Source: an uncultured Muribaculaceae bacterium
Lineage (GTDB): Bacteria > Bacteroidota > Bacteroidia > Bacteroidales > Muribaculaceae
Length of the DNA stretch: 64,000 nucleotides
Reading direction: 5' to 3'
Assembly: GCA_910587915.1 (NCBI GenBank)
Contig: CAJUOB010000002.1
Location: 152,339-216,338 of the forward strand
Part shown: positions 8,632 through 16,605 of the stretch, piece after piece
Numbering within the stretch: position 1 is the first letter of the stretch
Layout: each line of letters begins with the position of its first letter
The notes under the pieces: generated by a model
Told to the model about the DNA's origin: nothing
Seen by the model: only the letters and a program-made list of their open reading frames with translations
The model's database searches: none
Position numbers and translations under genes: made by a program

Positions 8632-9960
8632 CTATTTTGATACCACCATATAACCAATGTTATAATTAAAGCTATAATCTCTGTTTACATGAACATTATT
8701 TGCAGAATCATACTCAGAGCCATACTTTGGACTCATAACATGCATGAGAAAATATCCATTATCTTTTCCTCCAAATCCCCAATTGTGATGAAGATAATTT
8801 TTTTTCTCGACATCAGTTCTATCAAGCGTCCATAGCAATGAGTTTTCTGGTTTTGAATACGTTTTTGAAGTAATTACCACACTTTTATATCCATCACAAA
8901 TCCAAGTATGTCCATCTTCTACTTTTCCGTCCCGTCCATCAGCCTTAATTAATACAATACCATTTGATATATTAGAAGCAAGTTGCTGCCAAGAAAGTAT
9001 ATCCGTATAATCATAACTGAACAAATTACTAACCTTAACAAGCGGCTCTATACTTTCAAGTGCTCTTTTTGCTCCATCCAATGTAGCCGTGGTAATGTTT
9101 TTTTGGCTATAATTAGCATTAGCTCTTTCGCCGATCTCCCTACACAACATAGCAATCGGCATATGAGCGTCGAAATCTAATGCACAATTATTGTGAGTAC
9201 CAATAGTATGGCTATGCTGCTTTATCAACGACCAATCTATTTCAAGATTCGAATCAGAACCATCATATGTAATTGCAATCTGTTTTGGAAGCTCAAAATA
9301 ACTAAGAATCTGCGCAACAGCTAAAGGGACACAACCTGTAACATAGTTTTTGCAATAAAAACTTTCTGGATAATCTTGAGCCCATACCACCTTAACCTTT
9401 GGCTCGATATGCGCAACCACCTCCTTACTTGTTTCTGTTTTTGTCTGATAACGGATAGGGCGATTATTATCACCAAGATTTGTGGTATCAATTGGTGTAA
9501 TTGTATCCCCCTTAAAAATAGGTTTCCACGCTAAAACAGCCATATTGTCAAGTATTGCATCCAGACCTTTATTAACGACACGGCTCGAATCGGTATAAGT
9601 CCCATTATCAACATAAGCGAGCAGCCCATCTCCTTCAGGATTTGCAGATACTACTGCATACCCTCTATTATCATCGTAATTAATGATATATAAAAGAGTA
9701 TCAGGCATGCTGGATCGTGAGGATACGTTCAATATTGCATAATGAGAGCGTAAATTTGTTGTTCTCTCAACAGAACGCGAAGAGGGCGTTTCAAATAAAA
9801 CAGGAGCCTGGCTTGCAATCTCCAACGCTTCCTCCAAGGTTCTAATAGAATATCGACTTATTGACTTCGACTCTATTTGCGTGAAATCATTCATGTCACC
9901 AATCTGTTGACAACCACTTGACATGAAAATGATAATTAAAATATAAAACAAATTCTTCAT
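8632..9960 (-). CDS. C10 family (streptopain-like) cysteine peptidase, lipoprotein
   Basis: 442 residues from the ATG at 9960, chosen because it gives a lipoprotein signal (MKNLFYILIIIFMSSGC, Cys17). A Spi-type propeptide region follows (LLYIINYDDNRGYAVVSANP), then the peptidase. The nucleophile is Cys210 in YVTGCVPLAVAQIL, the general base His351 in EDGHTWICDGY, and HHNWGFGGKDNGYF carries the conserved Asn-Trp. C10 enzymes are secreted, self-activating proteases (SpeB, interpain, Bfp). The protein should be anchored to the outer membrane, periplasmic or surface-facing. AT-rich composition and flanking direct repeats suggest acquisition. Confidence 0.94.
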   Translation of the reverse strand: MKNLFYILIIIFMSSGCQQIGDMNDFTQIESKSISRYSIRTLEEALEIASQAPVLFETPSSRSVERTTNLRSHYAILNVSSRSSMPDTLLYIINYDDNRGYAVVSANPEGDGLLAYVDNGTYTDSSRVVNKGLDAILDNMAVLAWKPIFKGDTITPIDTTNLGDNNRPIRYQTKTETSKEVVAHIEPKVKVVWAQDYPESFYCKNYVTGCVPLAVAQILSYFELPKQIAITYDGSDSNLEIDWSLIKQHSHTIGTHNNCALDFDAHMPIAMLCREIGERANANYSQKNITTATLDGAKRALESIEPLVKVSNLFSYDYTDILSWQQLASNISNGIVLIKADGRDGKVEDGHTWICDGYKSVVITSKTYSKPENSLLWTLDRTDVEKKNYLHHNWGFGGKDNGYFLMHVMSPKYGSEYDSANNVHVNRDYSFNYNIGYMVVSK

Positions 9961-10040
9961 AAAAATAACTTTATGTTTTATATTATAATACGCCGTCAGA
10001 ACATTCATCACTCAATAAATTCATATATTTTTCCAAATAT

Positions 10041-10115
10041 ATAAATGAAATTGCCCCCGGACCATCGGCTGATGGCTCGGGGGCGATTTATTTGCCTATG
10101 TTGTATTTTGCGGGG
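10041..10115. repeat. 75-bp direct repeat, copy 2, terminator of tig
   Basis: Second copy of the repeat at 7770-7844, differing at two positions (10085 and 10108). The same large stem-loop is kept; the change at 10085 turns one A-T pair into a G-T wobble. It ends one base before the tig stop codon and so is the tig terminator. A TATATTTG-like box on the minus strand (10034-10041) crosses its left edge and might contribute to expression of the C10 gene, but a -33 element is not visible. Confidence 0.93.
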
Positions 10116-10116
10116 A

Positions 10117-11520
10117 TTATGCTTCGGGCTCTTCCTCGGCGGCAACGGCTGCGCCGCTGGCGTTGTTGAGAGTATCGACAAGCGCACGGAATTCGTCGAG
10201 CGACACAGTCTTCTCGTTGAGCTTCACGGCGTTGTGGATAGCGTTCATGAGCTTCGAGGTGTAAGCCTGGTCTACGAGGCGACGGCGCTGATCCTTATCC
10301 TTGAGAAGGTTTTCGGCATAGTAGTCGGCCATCTGCTCTGCCATCTGGCCCATGCCGTACTGGATGAGCTGCTCCATGGCGATGGAACGGGCGATAGATT
10401 TCACGTCGTCTTCCTCGACCTTGATGCCCATCACGCGGCCTGCCTGGCCTTCGATGATTTCCCACTTCATGCCGGGGATAGCACGCTGGAGTTCCATGTC
10501 GACGTCTTCAGCCTTGATTTCGGGATTGACGCGCATCATGAATTTACGCAGGAATCCTTCGGGGAGCTGCATCTTGGTGCCGTATGTTTCCATGAGGTAG
10601 TCCTCGGCGGTGCGGATGAAGAGGCTGCGGCTGTTGGGCTCGAGACCCTTGGCGATCATTTCGCGCACACGAGCGAAGTATTCTTCTTCGTTGTGAACGG
10701 TATCGGGGCCGAATACCTTGTCGTAGAATTCCTGGCCGAGTTCGGCAGGTTTGTTAACTACATATTCGGTGATTGTCATTTCGAAATTGCCACGGGCTTC
10801 TTCCACCTTATCGCGGTCGATGTGGAGCATCGAGGAGATTTCGGCTTCGTTGCCGTCGCAGGTAGCGAAAGCGTCGAACACCACTTTGTCGCCGGCCTTT
10901 GTACCTTCGAACTTAGCAGCTTCTTCCTTGCTCTTGAAGAGGAAGGGAGCCACGATGCCGTCGGTCACCTGGATACCGTCGGCTTTTACATTGCCGTCGG
11001 CGTCGAGCTGCATGATAGTGCCTTTCACGAGAGCGCGGTCACCGTAGGTGTCGGTGGTCACGCGGTCGCCGGCCTGCATGCGGATGTTTTCATCCTGCTG
11101 CTTCACCATGTCGTCGCTCACTGCGATGTTGTAGAAATCGAGCTCTACATTCTGGTCGAAAACCATGTTGAGCTCGGGCATAAGACCGATTTCGTATACG
11201 AAAGTGAAATCCTTGTCGTCGAGGTTCATTTCGTTTTCTTCGGCGGGAATGGGCTGGCCGAGGATGGCAATCTTGTTATCCTCGATATATTTGAGAGCAG
11301 CGTCGGAAGCCACATCGTTGAGGACACCGGCTTTCACCTGCTTGCCGAAACGCTTCTGAAGCTGAGCCATGTCCACATGACCTTTGCGGAAGCCGGGAAT
11401 CTGACGGTTCTGGCCGATTTCCTTAAGTTCTTTCTTCACGCGGGCTGCATAATCTGCTTCTTCGATTTTCACAACCAGGCGACCTTCGAGTTCGCCGGTC
11501 TTTTCGAGTGTTACGTCCAT
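10117..11520 (-). CDS. tig: Trigger factor, ribosome-associated chaperone
   Basis: 467 residues. The N-terminal ribosome-binding region contains the trigger factor signature in the form IPGFRKGHVDMAQLQKRFG. A PPIase-like middle region and a long helical C-terminal arm follow, ending in an acidic Glu/Ala tail. The PPIase domain looks divergent from the FKBP type, which I believe is common in Bacteroidota. Trigger factor meets nascent chains at the exit tunnel. The gene is monocistronic: its own terminator lies directly after the stop and a long leader precedes it. Confidence 0.93.
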   Translation of the reverse strand: MDVTLEKTGELEGRLVVKIEEADYAARVKKELKEIGQNRQIPGFRKGHVDMAQLQKRFGKQVKAGVLNDVASDAALKYIEDNKIAILGQPIPAEENEMNLDDKDFTFVYEIGLMPELNMVFDQNVELDFYNIAVSDDMVKQQDENIRMQAGDRVTTDTYGDRALVKGTIMQLDADGNVKADGIQVTDGIVAPFLFKSKEEAAKFEGTKAGDKVVFDAFATCDGNEAEISSMLHIDRDKVEEARGNFEMTITEYVVNKPAELGQEFYDKVFGPDTVHNEEEYFARVREMIAKGLEPNSRSLFIRTAEDYLMETYGTKMQLPEGFLRKFMMRVNPEIKAEDVDMELQRAIPGMKWEIIEGQAGRVMGIKVEEDDVKSIARSIAMEQLIQYGMGQMAEQMADYYAENLLKDKDQRRRLVDQAYTSKLMNAIHNAVKLNEKTVSLDEFRALVDTLNNASGAAVAAEEEPEA

Positions 11521-11565
11521 TTAATTTTTATGTTTTAAGTTTGTTTTGCTTATGTAGTTATGAGC

Positions 11566-11636
11566 GGAGCACGGTGCTCCTTTATCCGAAAGGTTAACGG
11601 AAAACCGGGTGGTGCGGTTTCCGGACTGCAAAATTA
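11566..11636 (-). promoter_or_regulatory. tig promoter -7 box and structured leader
   Basis: CAAAATTA at 11629-11636 reads TAATTTTG on the minus strand, a Bacteroidota -7 box, so tig would have a leader of roughly 100 nt. The leader contains a perfect palindrome, GGAGCAC-G-GTGCTCC (11566-11580), that would fold into a tight hairpin. No T-run follows it, so it is not a terminator; it may stabilise or regulate the mRNA. The rest of 11637-11749 is AT-rich and shows nothing else I can name. Confidence 0.45.
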
Positions 11637-11749
11637 ATATTAATTTTTTGTTTTACGGCCTTTTTCGTTCGCTCGCGGTGTCTTTTTTTCGATTTCGCGA
11701 ACTTCGGAGTGCATATATATGTTAAAAGCGCATACAACAATTTTATGAA

Positions 11750-12346
11750 ATGAAAAATCTAAGCCTCGACCCTCAGCAAGACCGCAAGGCGGCGCCATGC
11801 ACTCTGCTCGACGCCATCCATCGCCGCCACACCAGCCGTATATTCATTCCCAAGGCGCTTTCAAGGCGTCATCTGTCGCAGCTCATGTGGGCGGCCTACG
11901 GCATAAACCGCGCCGACGGGCACCGGACAGTGCCATCGGCCATGGGCCTGTATCCTCTGCGGATATATGCATTCATGCCCGAAGGTGTGTATCTGTACAA
12001 TCCTGTCGATTCCACTCTCGAAGCTGTGGTAGAAGGCGATCACCGCACACTTGCCGGAATGCAGGATTTTGTGCCCGAAGCTCCGATCAGCATAGTGATA
12101 TACAGCGATTACGACACATTCCGCACCGGTAATCCCGATGTCGACAAGGTGTTCGAAGGAAATGAGGCCTGGGTATCGGCACTCGATGCAGGCGCTGTGG
12201 CAGAGAATGTGTATCTATACTGCAGCTCGGAAGACATAAATGTGGTGGAGCGCATGATGGTCGACGCGGCAGCTGTGGCACAGTTGCTCGGATTGCCGCC
12301 GTCGTATCATTTTCAGGTAGCCATGACAGTTGGCTACGGCGCCTGA
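11750..12346 (+). CDS. Nitroreductase family protein, SagB/ThcOx-like
   Basis: 198 residues with the FMN-binding nitroreductase fold: LLDAIHRRHTSRIFIPKALS at the N-terminus (Arg-rich phosphate-binding loop), QLMWAAYGINR, and PSAMGLYPLRIYAFMPEGVY, which resembles SagB-type dehydrogenases. The C-terminal part has AGAVAENVYLYCSSEDINVV and ends in MTVGYGA, the usual family ending. Likely a cytoplasmic flavin-dependent oxidoreductase; substrate unknown. Its last 13 nt overlap the 3' end of the convergent methyltransferase gene. Confidence 0.88.
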   Translation: MKNLSLDPQQDRKAAPCTLLDAIHRRHTSRIFIPKALSRRHLSQLMWAAYGINRADGHRTVPSAMGLYPLRIYAFMPEGVYLYNPVDSTLEAVVEGDHRTLAGMQDFVPEAPISIVIYSDYDTFRTGNPDVDKVFEGNEAWVSALDAGAVAENVYLYCSSEDINVVERMMVDAAAVAQLLGLPPSYHFQVAMTVGYGA

Positions 12347-13155
12347 CGGTGCTTTGCTGCCAGTTCCCAGAAAGCCACAGCCGATGCAGCCGCCACATTG
12401 AGCGAGTCGACGCCGTGAAACATAGGAATTTTCACAGTGTAGTCGGCTCCGGAAATCACATTGTCGGCAAGCCCGTCGCCCTCGGTGCCGAGCACTATGG
12501 CAAGCTTTGGCTCTGCAGCGAGCGCAGGGTCGTCGAGGGCCACGGAATCATTCCGCAACGCCATGGCGACAGTCTTGAACCCGAGCGGCCGGAGATCGGC
12601 AGGAGTCTCATTGTCGCCGAGCCATGTCCATGGCACAAGAAAGACCGATCCCATGGACACACGCACGGCACGGCGATTGAGCGGATCGCACGAGGAGCGT
12701 GTGAGCACCACGGCATCGATGCCCAATGCTGCCGCCGACCTGAAGATAGCACCTATATTAGTGGTGTCGACCACACCATCGATCACGGCAACGCGGCTCG
12801 CACCGGCCACAACCTCGGAAAGCGGCTTATGCGGCGGACGACGCATGGCGCAGAGCACTCCCCGGGTCAGGACATAGCCTGTGAGTGAGGCAAGTAATTC
12901 GCGATCGCCTACATAGACAGGCATGTCATGGCCGCACATAGCAATGAGTTCGGCGGCATCGCCGGCCACATGACGTCGCTCGCACAGCATAGCCAGCGGC
13001 TCGTAACCGGCTTCGATAGCGACCTTTATCACCTTAGGACTTTCGGCGATAAACACACCCTTTCCGGGCTCGAGACGATTGCGCAGCTGCGCCTCGGTGA
13101 GCGAGGCAAACACCTCGACTCCGGCTACACTCAATGAATCTATTTCGATAATCAT
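12334..13155 (-). CDS. TrmH/SpoU family RNA 2'-O-methyltransferase
   Basis: 273 residues from the ATG at 13155; an upstream in-frame Met is less likely because the promoter box lies between them. The SPOUT motifs are clear: NIGAIFRSAAALGIDAVVL (motif 1), IVLGTEGDGL (motif 2) and IPMFHGVDSLNVAAASAVAF (motif 3), which form the SAM-binding knot. An N-terminal substrate-binding-like region precedes them. The family methylates ribose in rRNA or tRNA; the target nucleotide cannot be told. A TACCTTTG box (13160-13167) lies 4 nt before the start, so the mRNA may be leaderless. Confidence 0.92.
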   Translation of the reverse strand: MIIEIDSLSVAGVEVFASLTEAQLRNRLEPGKGVFIAESPKVIKVAIEAGYEPLAMLCERRHVAGDAAELIAMCGHDMPVYVGDRELLASLTGYVLTRGVLCAMRRPPHKPLSEVVAGASRVAVIDGVVDTTNIGAIFRSAAALGIDAVVLTRSSCDPLNRRAVRVSMGSVFLVPWTWLGDNETPADLRPLGFKTVAMALRNDSVALDDPALAAEPKLAIVLGTEGDGLADNVISGADYTVKIPMFHGVDSLNVAAASAVAFWELAAKHRQAP

Positions 13156-13159
13156 AGAG

Positions 13160-13167
13160 CAAAGGTA
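13160..13167 (-). promoter_or_regulatory. -7 box TACCTTTG, 4 nt before the methyltransferase start
   Basis: CAAAGGTA on the plus strand reads TACCTTTG on the minus strand, a strong Bacteroidota -7 match. With start site selection a few bases downstream, the transcript would begin in or next to the ATG at 13155, giving no leader. A weak -33 match (CTTG) lies 21 nt upstream. Confidence 0.5.
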
Positions 13168-13197
13168 CGCAAAAATAAGGAAATAGGGCAAGTGATT

Positions 13198-13653
13198 TCA
13201 GAACTGTATACTATATGACAGGCCGACTCCTATATAGGGCTGAGGTCCCCGCGGTGTGATGCCATAGCCGGCCTGCAGCCCGATGGAAAACTTCGGCGAT
13301 CGCGGCGCGCAGTCTGAGGCTGCGACCGAAGTGACCGCACGCACCATTATAAGGCTGTCGAGCCGTGGCCTGTAGCCACTGACGTAGGCTTGGTATCCGT
13401 CGCCGGAGTATATGGCCTGTTCCACCGGTACGATGGTGCGAACGGTGTCGCCAGCCGTTCCGGCAGCCGCGAGCCATACAGTGTCGGCATTAAGATAGCG
13501 CACAACCACTTTCGGCGGCGAGGTTATGGCGACGGTATCGCGCACGGTAAGGACCTCGACACGCCCCGGCCGTACCACCACGCGCTCGCTCACATAAGCA
13601 CCAAGCACAAAGCCGCCGCAGAGAGCCGTGAGCGCTATAACGAACATTCTCAT
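13198..13653 (-). CDS. Small membrane-anchored protein next to an amidase
   Basis: 151 residues: an N-terminal membrane/signal helix (MRMFVIALTALCGGFVLGAY), a polar middle with repeated Thr-Val (VLTVRDTVAITSPPKVVVRY), and a Gly/Tyr-rich C-terminus (LQAGYGITPRGPQPYIGVGL) that ends in Phe like a small outer-membrane strand. I do not recognise a named family with certainty. Its ATG overlaps the amidase stop (ATGA). Proteins of this shape sit beside endolysins in Bacteroidales prophage or mobile regions, so it may be a lysis accessory protein, but no other phage genes are near. Confidence 0.7.
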   Translation of the reverse strand: MRMFVIALTALCGGFVLGAYVSERVVVRPGRVEVLTVRDTVAITSPPKVVVRYLNADTVWLAAAGTAGDTVRTIVPVEQAIYSGDGYQAYVSGYRPRLDSLIMVRAVTSVAASDCAPRSPKFSIGLQAGYGITPRGPQPYIGVGLSYSIQF

Positions 13654-14252
13654 GCGATTCCGAAATATTCACTTACTGCACGGCAGTGCAGGCGCGTTAT
13701 CACGTCTTTGCCATGCTCGCCCGAAAGAAAATCGACATCGGCACGATGATCCTGAAACATATTTTCGGTCAACACAGCCGGACAGGGTGTGTCGCGGCAT
13801 ATAGCCAGATTGGCAGTCCAATAGCCCGAAGGCGGTGTGCAGCGATTGCCGAGTATGTTTTCGGACCTGGCATGAGCATAGAGCAGCGCAGCCAAGCGCT
13901 TCGATGCGGCCGACGCATTCGGCCCCACAAATACCGACCAACCACAAGCACGCCCCCACTCCGCACCGGAGCCTGAGGCATTGTTGTGGAGCGAGACCAG
14001 CACGGCATCGCGTCCGCGGGCAAGACTGGCGGCTCGTGCACATCGCACTGCAAGGGGGACATCGGCAAGTTCCGGCACAAGCAACGCCGCCTCTATACCC
14101 GCTTCTCCGAGGGCCCGTCCCAGCCTCACGGCGATTTCGCGACACCAAAGATATTCACGGTGACAACCATCGGGGCTGCGTTTGCCAGGAGTCTCCACAC
14201 CATGTCCGTTGTCGATCAACACCAACTTCTTTCGTTTTTCCATTTTCATCAT
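13650..14252 (-). CDS. N-acetylmuramoyl-L-alanine amidase (Amidase_3)
   Basis: 200 residues from ATG 14252 (starts at 14249 or 14243 are also possible; a TACCTTTG box at 14266-14273 fits all). The Amidase_3 zinc ligands are visible: His in LVLIDNGHGVETPGKRSPDG, Glu in REYLWCREIAV, His in AVLVSLHNNASG, and the catalytic Glu in CPAVLTENMFQD. There is no signal peptide, so release would need a holin or another route, as for phage endolysins. Such amidase genes are often found alone in Bacteroidales as domesticated phage genes. Coupled to the small membrane protein downstream. Confidence 0.9.
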   Translation of the reverse strand: MMKMEKRKKLVLIDNGHGVETPGKRSPDGCHREYLWCREIAVRLGRALGEAGIEAALLVPELADVPLAVRCARAASLARGRDAVLVSLHNNASGSGAEWGRACGWSVFVGPNASAASKRLAALLYAHARSENILGNRCTPPSGYWTANLAICRDTPCPAVLTENMFQDHRADVDFLSGEHGKDVITRLHCRAVSEYFGIA

Positions 14253-14373
14253 TTTTTTAGCATCACAAAGGTAAGCTCGCCAAAAGCCGGAATATCGGCA
14301 AATAAACCGACACCGACATTTAACAATTGTGAAATAGCGGATTCCCATGAACTATGGCGCCAGCACAGCGTTA

Positions 14374-14405
14374 TTATGGTACAAAACAAATTTTACATAC
14401 CATAA
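14374..14405 (+). promoter_or_regulatory. Inverted repeat TTATGGTA-N16-TACCATAA just upstream of sodB
   Basis: Two 8-bp arms (14374-14381 and 14398-14405) form an exact inverted repeat that ends 2 nt before the sodB ATG. It could be an operator for a redox or iron regulator or a leader hairpin covering the start. I see no matching promoter box that decides between these. Confidence 0.4.
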
Positions 14406-14407
14406 CT

Positions 14408-14983
14408 ATGACCTACGAACAACCTCAATTGCCCTACGACGAAGACGCTCTCGAACCAGCCATCAGCCGCCGCACTGTCGAATTCCACTATGGCAAGCAC
14501 GAGAAAGCATATATCGACAATCTAAACAAACTCATCAAAGGCACCGAGTTCGAAGATATGGAGCTCGAAGAAATAATAGCCCACGCCCAGGGACCATTGT
14601 TCAACAATGCATCTCAGGCCTGGAACCATATATTCTATTTCTTCTCGTTCTCTCCCGACGGCCGCCGCGAACCGCAAGGCGATCTCCGCAAGGCTATCGA
14701 ACGCGAATTCGGCTCCTTCGAAAAATTCAAGGAAGCATTTGTCGACGCAGGTGTGGGCCTCTTCGGCTCCGGCTGGGTGTGGCTCTCGCGCGATGAGAAC
14801 GGAAAGCTCTTCATAACCCAGGGACCGAATGCCGCAAACCCCATTACGGCAGGTCTCACCCCCCTACTCACTTTCGATGTATGGGAACATGCCTATTATC
14901 TCGACTACCAGAACCGTCGTGCCGACGCCCTCAAGCAGCTATGGGACATCGTCGACTGGTCGGTGGTGGAAAGCAGATATTGA
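14408..14983 (+). CDS. sodB: Superoxide dismutase, Fe/Mn family
   Basis: 191 residues from the ATG at 14408, which lines up with MTYEQPQLPYDEDALEP of other bacterial enzymes. The four metal ligands are present: His in VEFHYGKHEKAY, His in QAWNHIFYFF, Asp and His in DVWEHAYYLDYQNRR. Sequence is closer to the Fe/cambialistic type; metal choice cannot be settled by eye. It detoxifies superoxide in the cytoplasm, useful to an anaerobe exposed to oxygen. Monocistronic, with an inverted repeat before the start. Confidence 0.95.
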   Translation: MTYEQPQLPYDEDALEPAISRRTVEFHYGKHEKAYIDNLNKLIKGTEFEDMELEEIIAHAQGPLFNNASQAWNHIFYFFSFSPDGRREPQGDLRKAIEREFGSFEKFKEAFVDAGVGLFGSGWVWLSRDENGKLFITQGPNAANPITAGLTPLLTFDVWEHAYYLDYQNRRADALKQLWDIVDWSVVESRY

Positions 14984-15122
14984 ACAGATACTTTCAATTA
15001 TATCGACAACCATAGATTTCCCAAGAAACCGAAACATACGCATGGTCCGACCCGTCACATGTCGCACCATGTCGATAAAAAAATAGCACTTTAGTTTTAG
15101 CATAATGTGATGAATGGAAAGG

Positions 15123-15149
15123 GAGGTACTCGTGAGAGCACCTCTTTTT
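15123..15149 (+). terminator. Probable rho-independent terminator downstream of sodB
   Basis: GAGGT-A-CTC pairs with GAG-C-ACCTC after a GTGA-type loop with one internal mismatch, followed by TTTTT. It ends sodB transcription before the C10/serpin operon promoter. The stretch 14984-15122 holds nothing else recognisable. Confidence 0.6.
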
Positions 15150-15200
15150 CTCGTTTTGGGGCAACATGAATCTTGATAACTTTTTTTAACATTTAGATGT

Positions 15201-15231
15201 TTTGATTTATAATATTTTTAGTTTACATTTG
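15201..15231 (+). promoter_or_regulatory. Canonical Bacteroidota promoter of the C10-serpin operon
   Basis: TTTG at 15201-15204 and TACATTTG at 15224-15231 are separated by exactly 19 nt, the consensus layout for the main Bacteroidota sigma factor. Transcription should start near 15238, giving a leader of about 37 nt before the C10 peptidase ATG. Confidence 0.8.
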
Positions 15232-15274
15232 CAATCAATTCCAGACTATTATCCACCAATCAATCTAATCCAAT

Positions 15275-16594
15275 ATGAAAAAAATTATTCCAGTTTTGTG
15301 CTGTCTGTTGCTATTCCTACTCGGATGTGCACATCTGACAGACGAGATTTATCCAAATCAATGCGAGACAATAGATGAACCGACAGCCTCCGATATGTAC
15401 TCCTTTTCTGAGATATTGGATATAGCCAACTCCATTGCTTCAGATATTGATGCTCCTGCCAGTCGCTCGGGAGTACGTACCGCAAATATTTCCGGTATTG
15501 TCGATTGTGCCATCGGCCATTCTCGTTCCGAAGAATCAAACATGTATGTTGTAAATTACGAAGACAATCAGGGATTCGCAATAATTTCAAAATATCGCAT
15601 GGAGAATCCTGTAATGGCTGTTATAAACGAAGGCACATACGATTTCGAGAAATGCTCTGACAACCCGGGATTTAATACCTTTGTGTATCTTGCTGAGAAC
15701 ATGATAAAGAATCGAGACTCCTTAAAAATAGATCCAAAGCCATTCGAGCCTTTGGAACCTATTGACACAAATAAATTTGTTATAACTCCGGCTACACAAT
15801 ACAAGACCGTCCGCGACACACTATCAAAGACAATAGTTCCGTCAAAAATACAAAATTTGAAATGGGGCCAATTTTATCCTGAAGGCATATATTGTCCAAA
15901 TCATCTTAGCGGATGTGCGCCTACAGCTATAGCCATGATGATAGCACACTTCAATATTATGAACTCAACTATTTTCTATAGCTATCCTGAACGAGACCGA
16001 GAATCAGATGAATTCAATTGGGAGGAAATAAAAAAACATGAAATATCAGATGGCAGCTGGTGCTGTAGCTATGAAATTCACAATAAAATCGGCAGACTTT
16101 GCCGTCAAATTGGAGAAAAGGCCAAAAGTGACTACTCCGATAATAAGGCGACATCAACTTATGTGTCCAACCTTAGACCAACTCTATGTGCTTATTTGGT
16201 ATATATGAATATAACAGACCTAACTCAATATGATTACAAAACTGCCATCAGTTATCTTAACTCAGGATTATTACTAATGAGCGGATTTGCCTATAATTCA
16301 GATAATGGCAATAATAAACTCCCAACAGATACTATAGAGGGTCATACATGGGTTGCAGACGGCTGTTACTATGCAAGGGTTTTAAATAAGACCTATCGAA
16401 AAGCACATACCGACTTGGATTGGGTATTTGAATCAAGCAAAATCGAAGAGAAGACGCTAATCAGTATCAATTGGGGTTGGACTGGAAAAGATAACTCAAC
16501 AACATTGAATGGATACTATCATGGACAAGTATTCAATCCGAAAATGTTAGAAGGTAAACATTTTTTCGATTGTAAATACATTGCAGTATATTAA
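15275..16594 (+). CDS. C10 family (streptopain-like) cysteine peptidase, lipoprotein
   Basis: 439 residues. Lipoprotein signal MKKIIPVLCCLLLFLLGC (Cys18), then a Spi-type propeptide (YVVNYEDNQGFAIISKYRM) and the peptidase with Cys214 in HLSGCAPTAIAMMIAHF, His357 in IEGHTWVADGCYY, and INWGWTGKDN. It is a paralogue of the 8632-9960 gene with the same layout but clearly diverged. It is the first gene of an operon whose second gene, 11 nt downstream, is a serpin. Some serpins inhibit papain-like proteases, so the pair may be enzyme and self-protecting inhibitor. AT-rich compared with sodB and purT. Confidence 0.94.
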   Translation: MKKIIPVLCCLLLFLLGCAHLTDEIYPNQCETIDEPTASDMYSFSEILDIANSIASDIDAPASRSGVRTANISGIVDCAIGHSRSEESNMYVVNYEDNQGFAIISKYRMENPVMAVINEGTYDFEKCSDNPGFNTFVYLAENMIKNRDSLKIDPKPFEPLEPIDTNKFVITPATQYKTVRDTLSKTIVPSKIQNLKWGQFYPEGIYCPNHLSGCAPTAIAMMIAHFNIMNSTIFYSYPERDRESDEFNWEEIKKHEISDGSWCCSYEIHNKIGRLCRQIGEKAKSDYSDNKATSTYVSNLRPTLCAYLVYMNITDLTQYDYKTAISYLNSGLLLMSGFAYNSDNGNNKLPTDTIEGHTWVADGCYYARVLNKTYRKAHTDLDWVFESSKIEEKTLISINWGWTGKDNSTTLNGYYHGQVFNPKMLEGKHFFDCKYIAVY

Positions 16595-16605
16595 TAGCAG
16601 AAACT

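Noticed and set aside
10034..10041. TATATTTG on the minus strand as promoter of the C10 gene at 9960
   Set aside because: The -7 match is good, but the -33 position falls in the terminator hairpin with no TTTG, so it is not listed as a promoter.
10045..11538. 497-codon open frame on the plus strand opposite tig
   Set aside because: It is antisense to a full trigger factor gene, has low-complexity His/Val/Leu composition and no motif. It follows from codon bias in tig.
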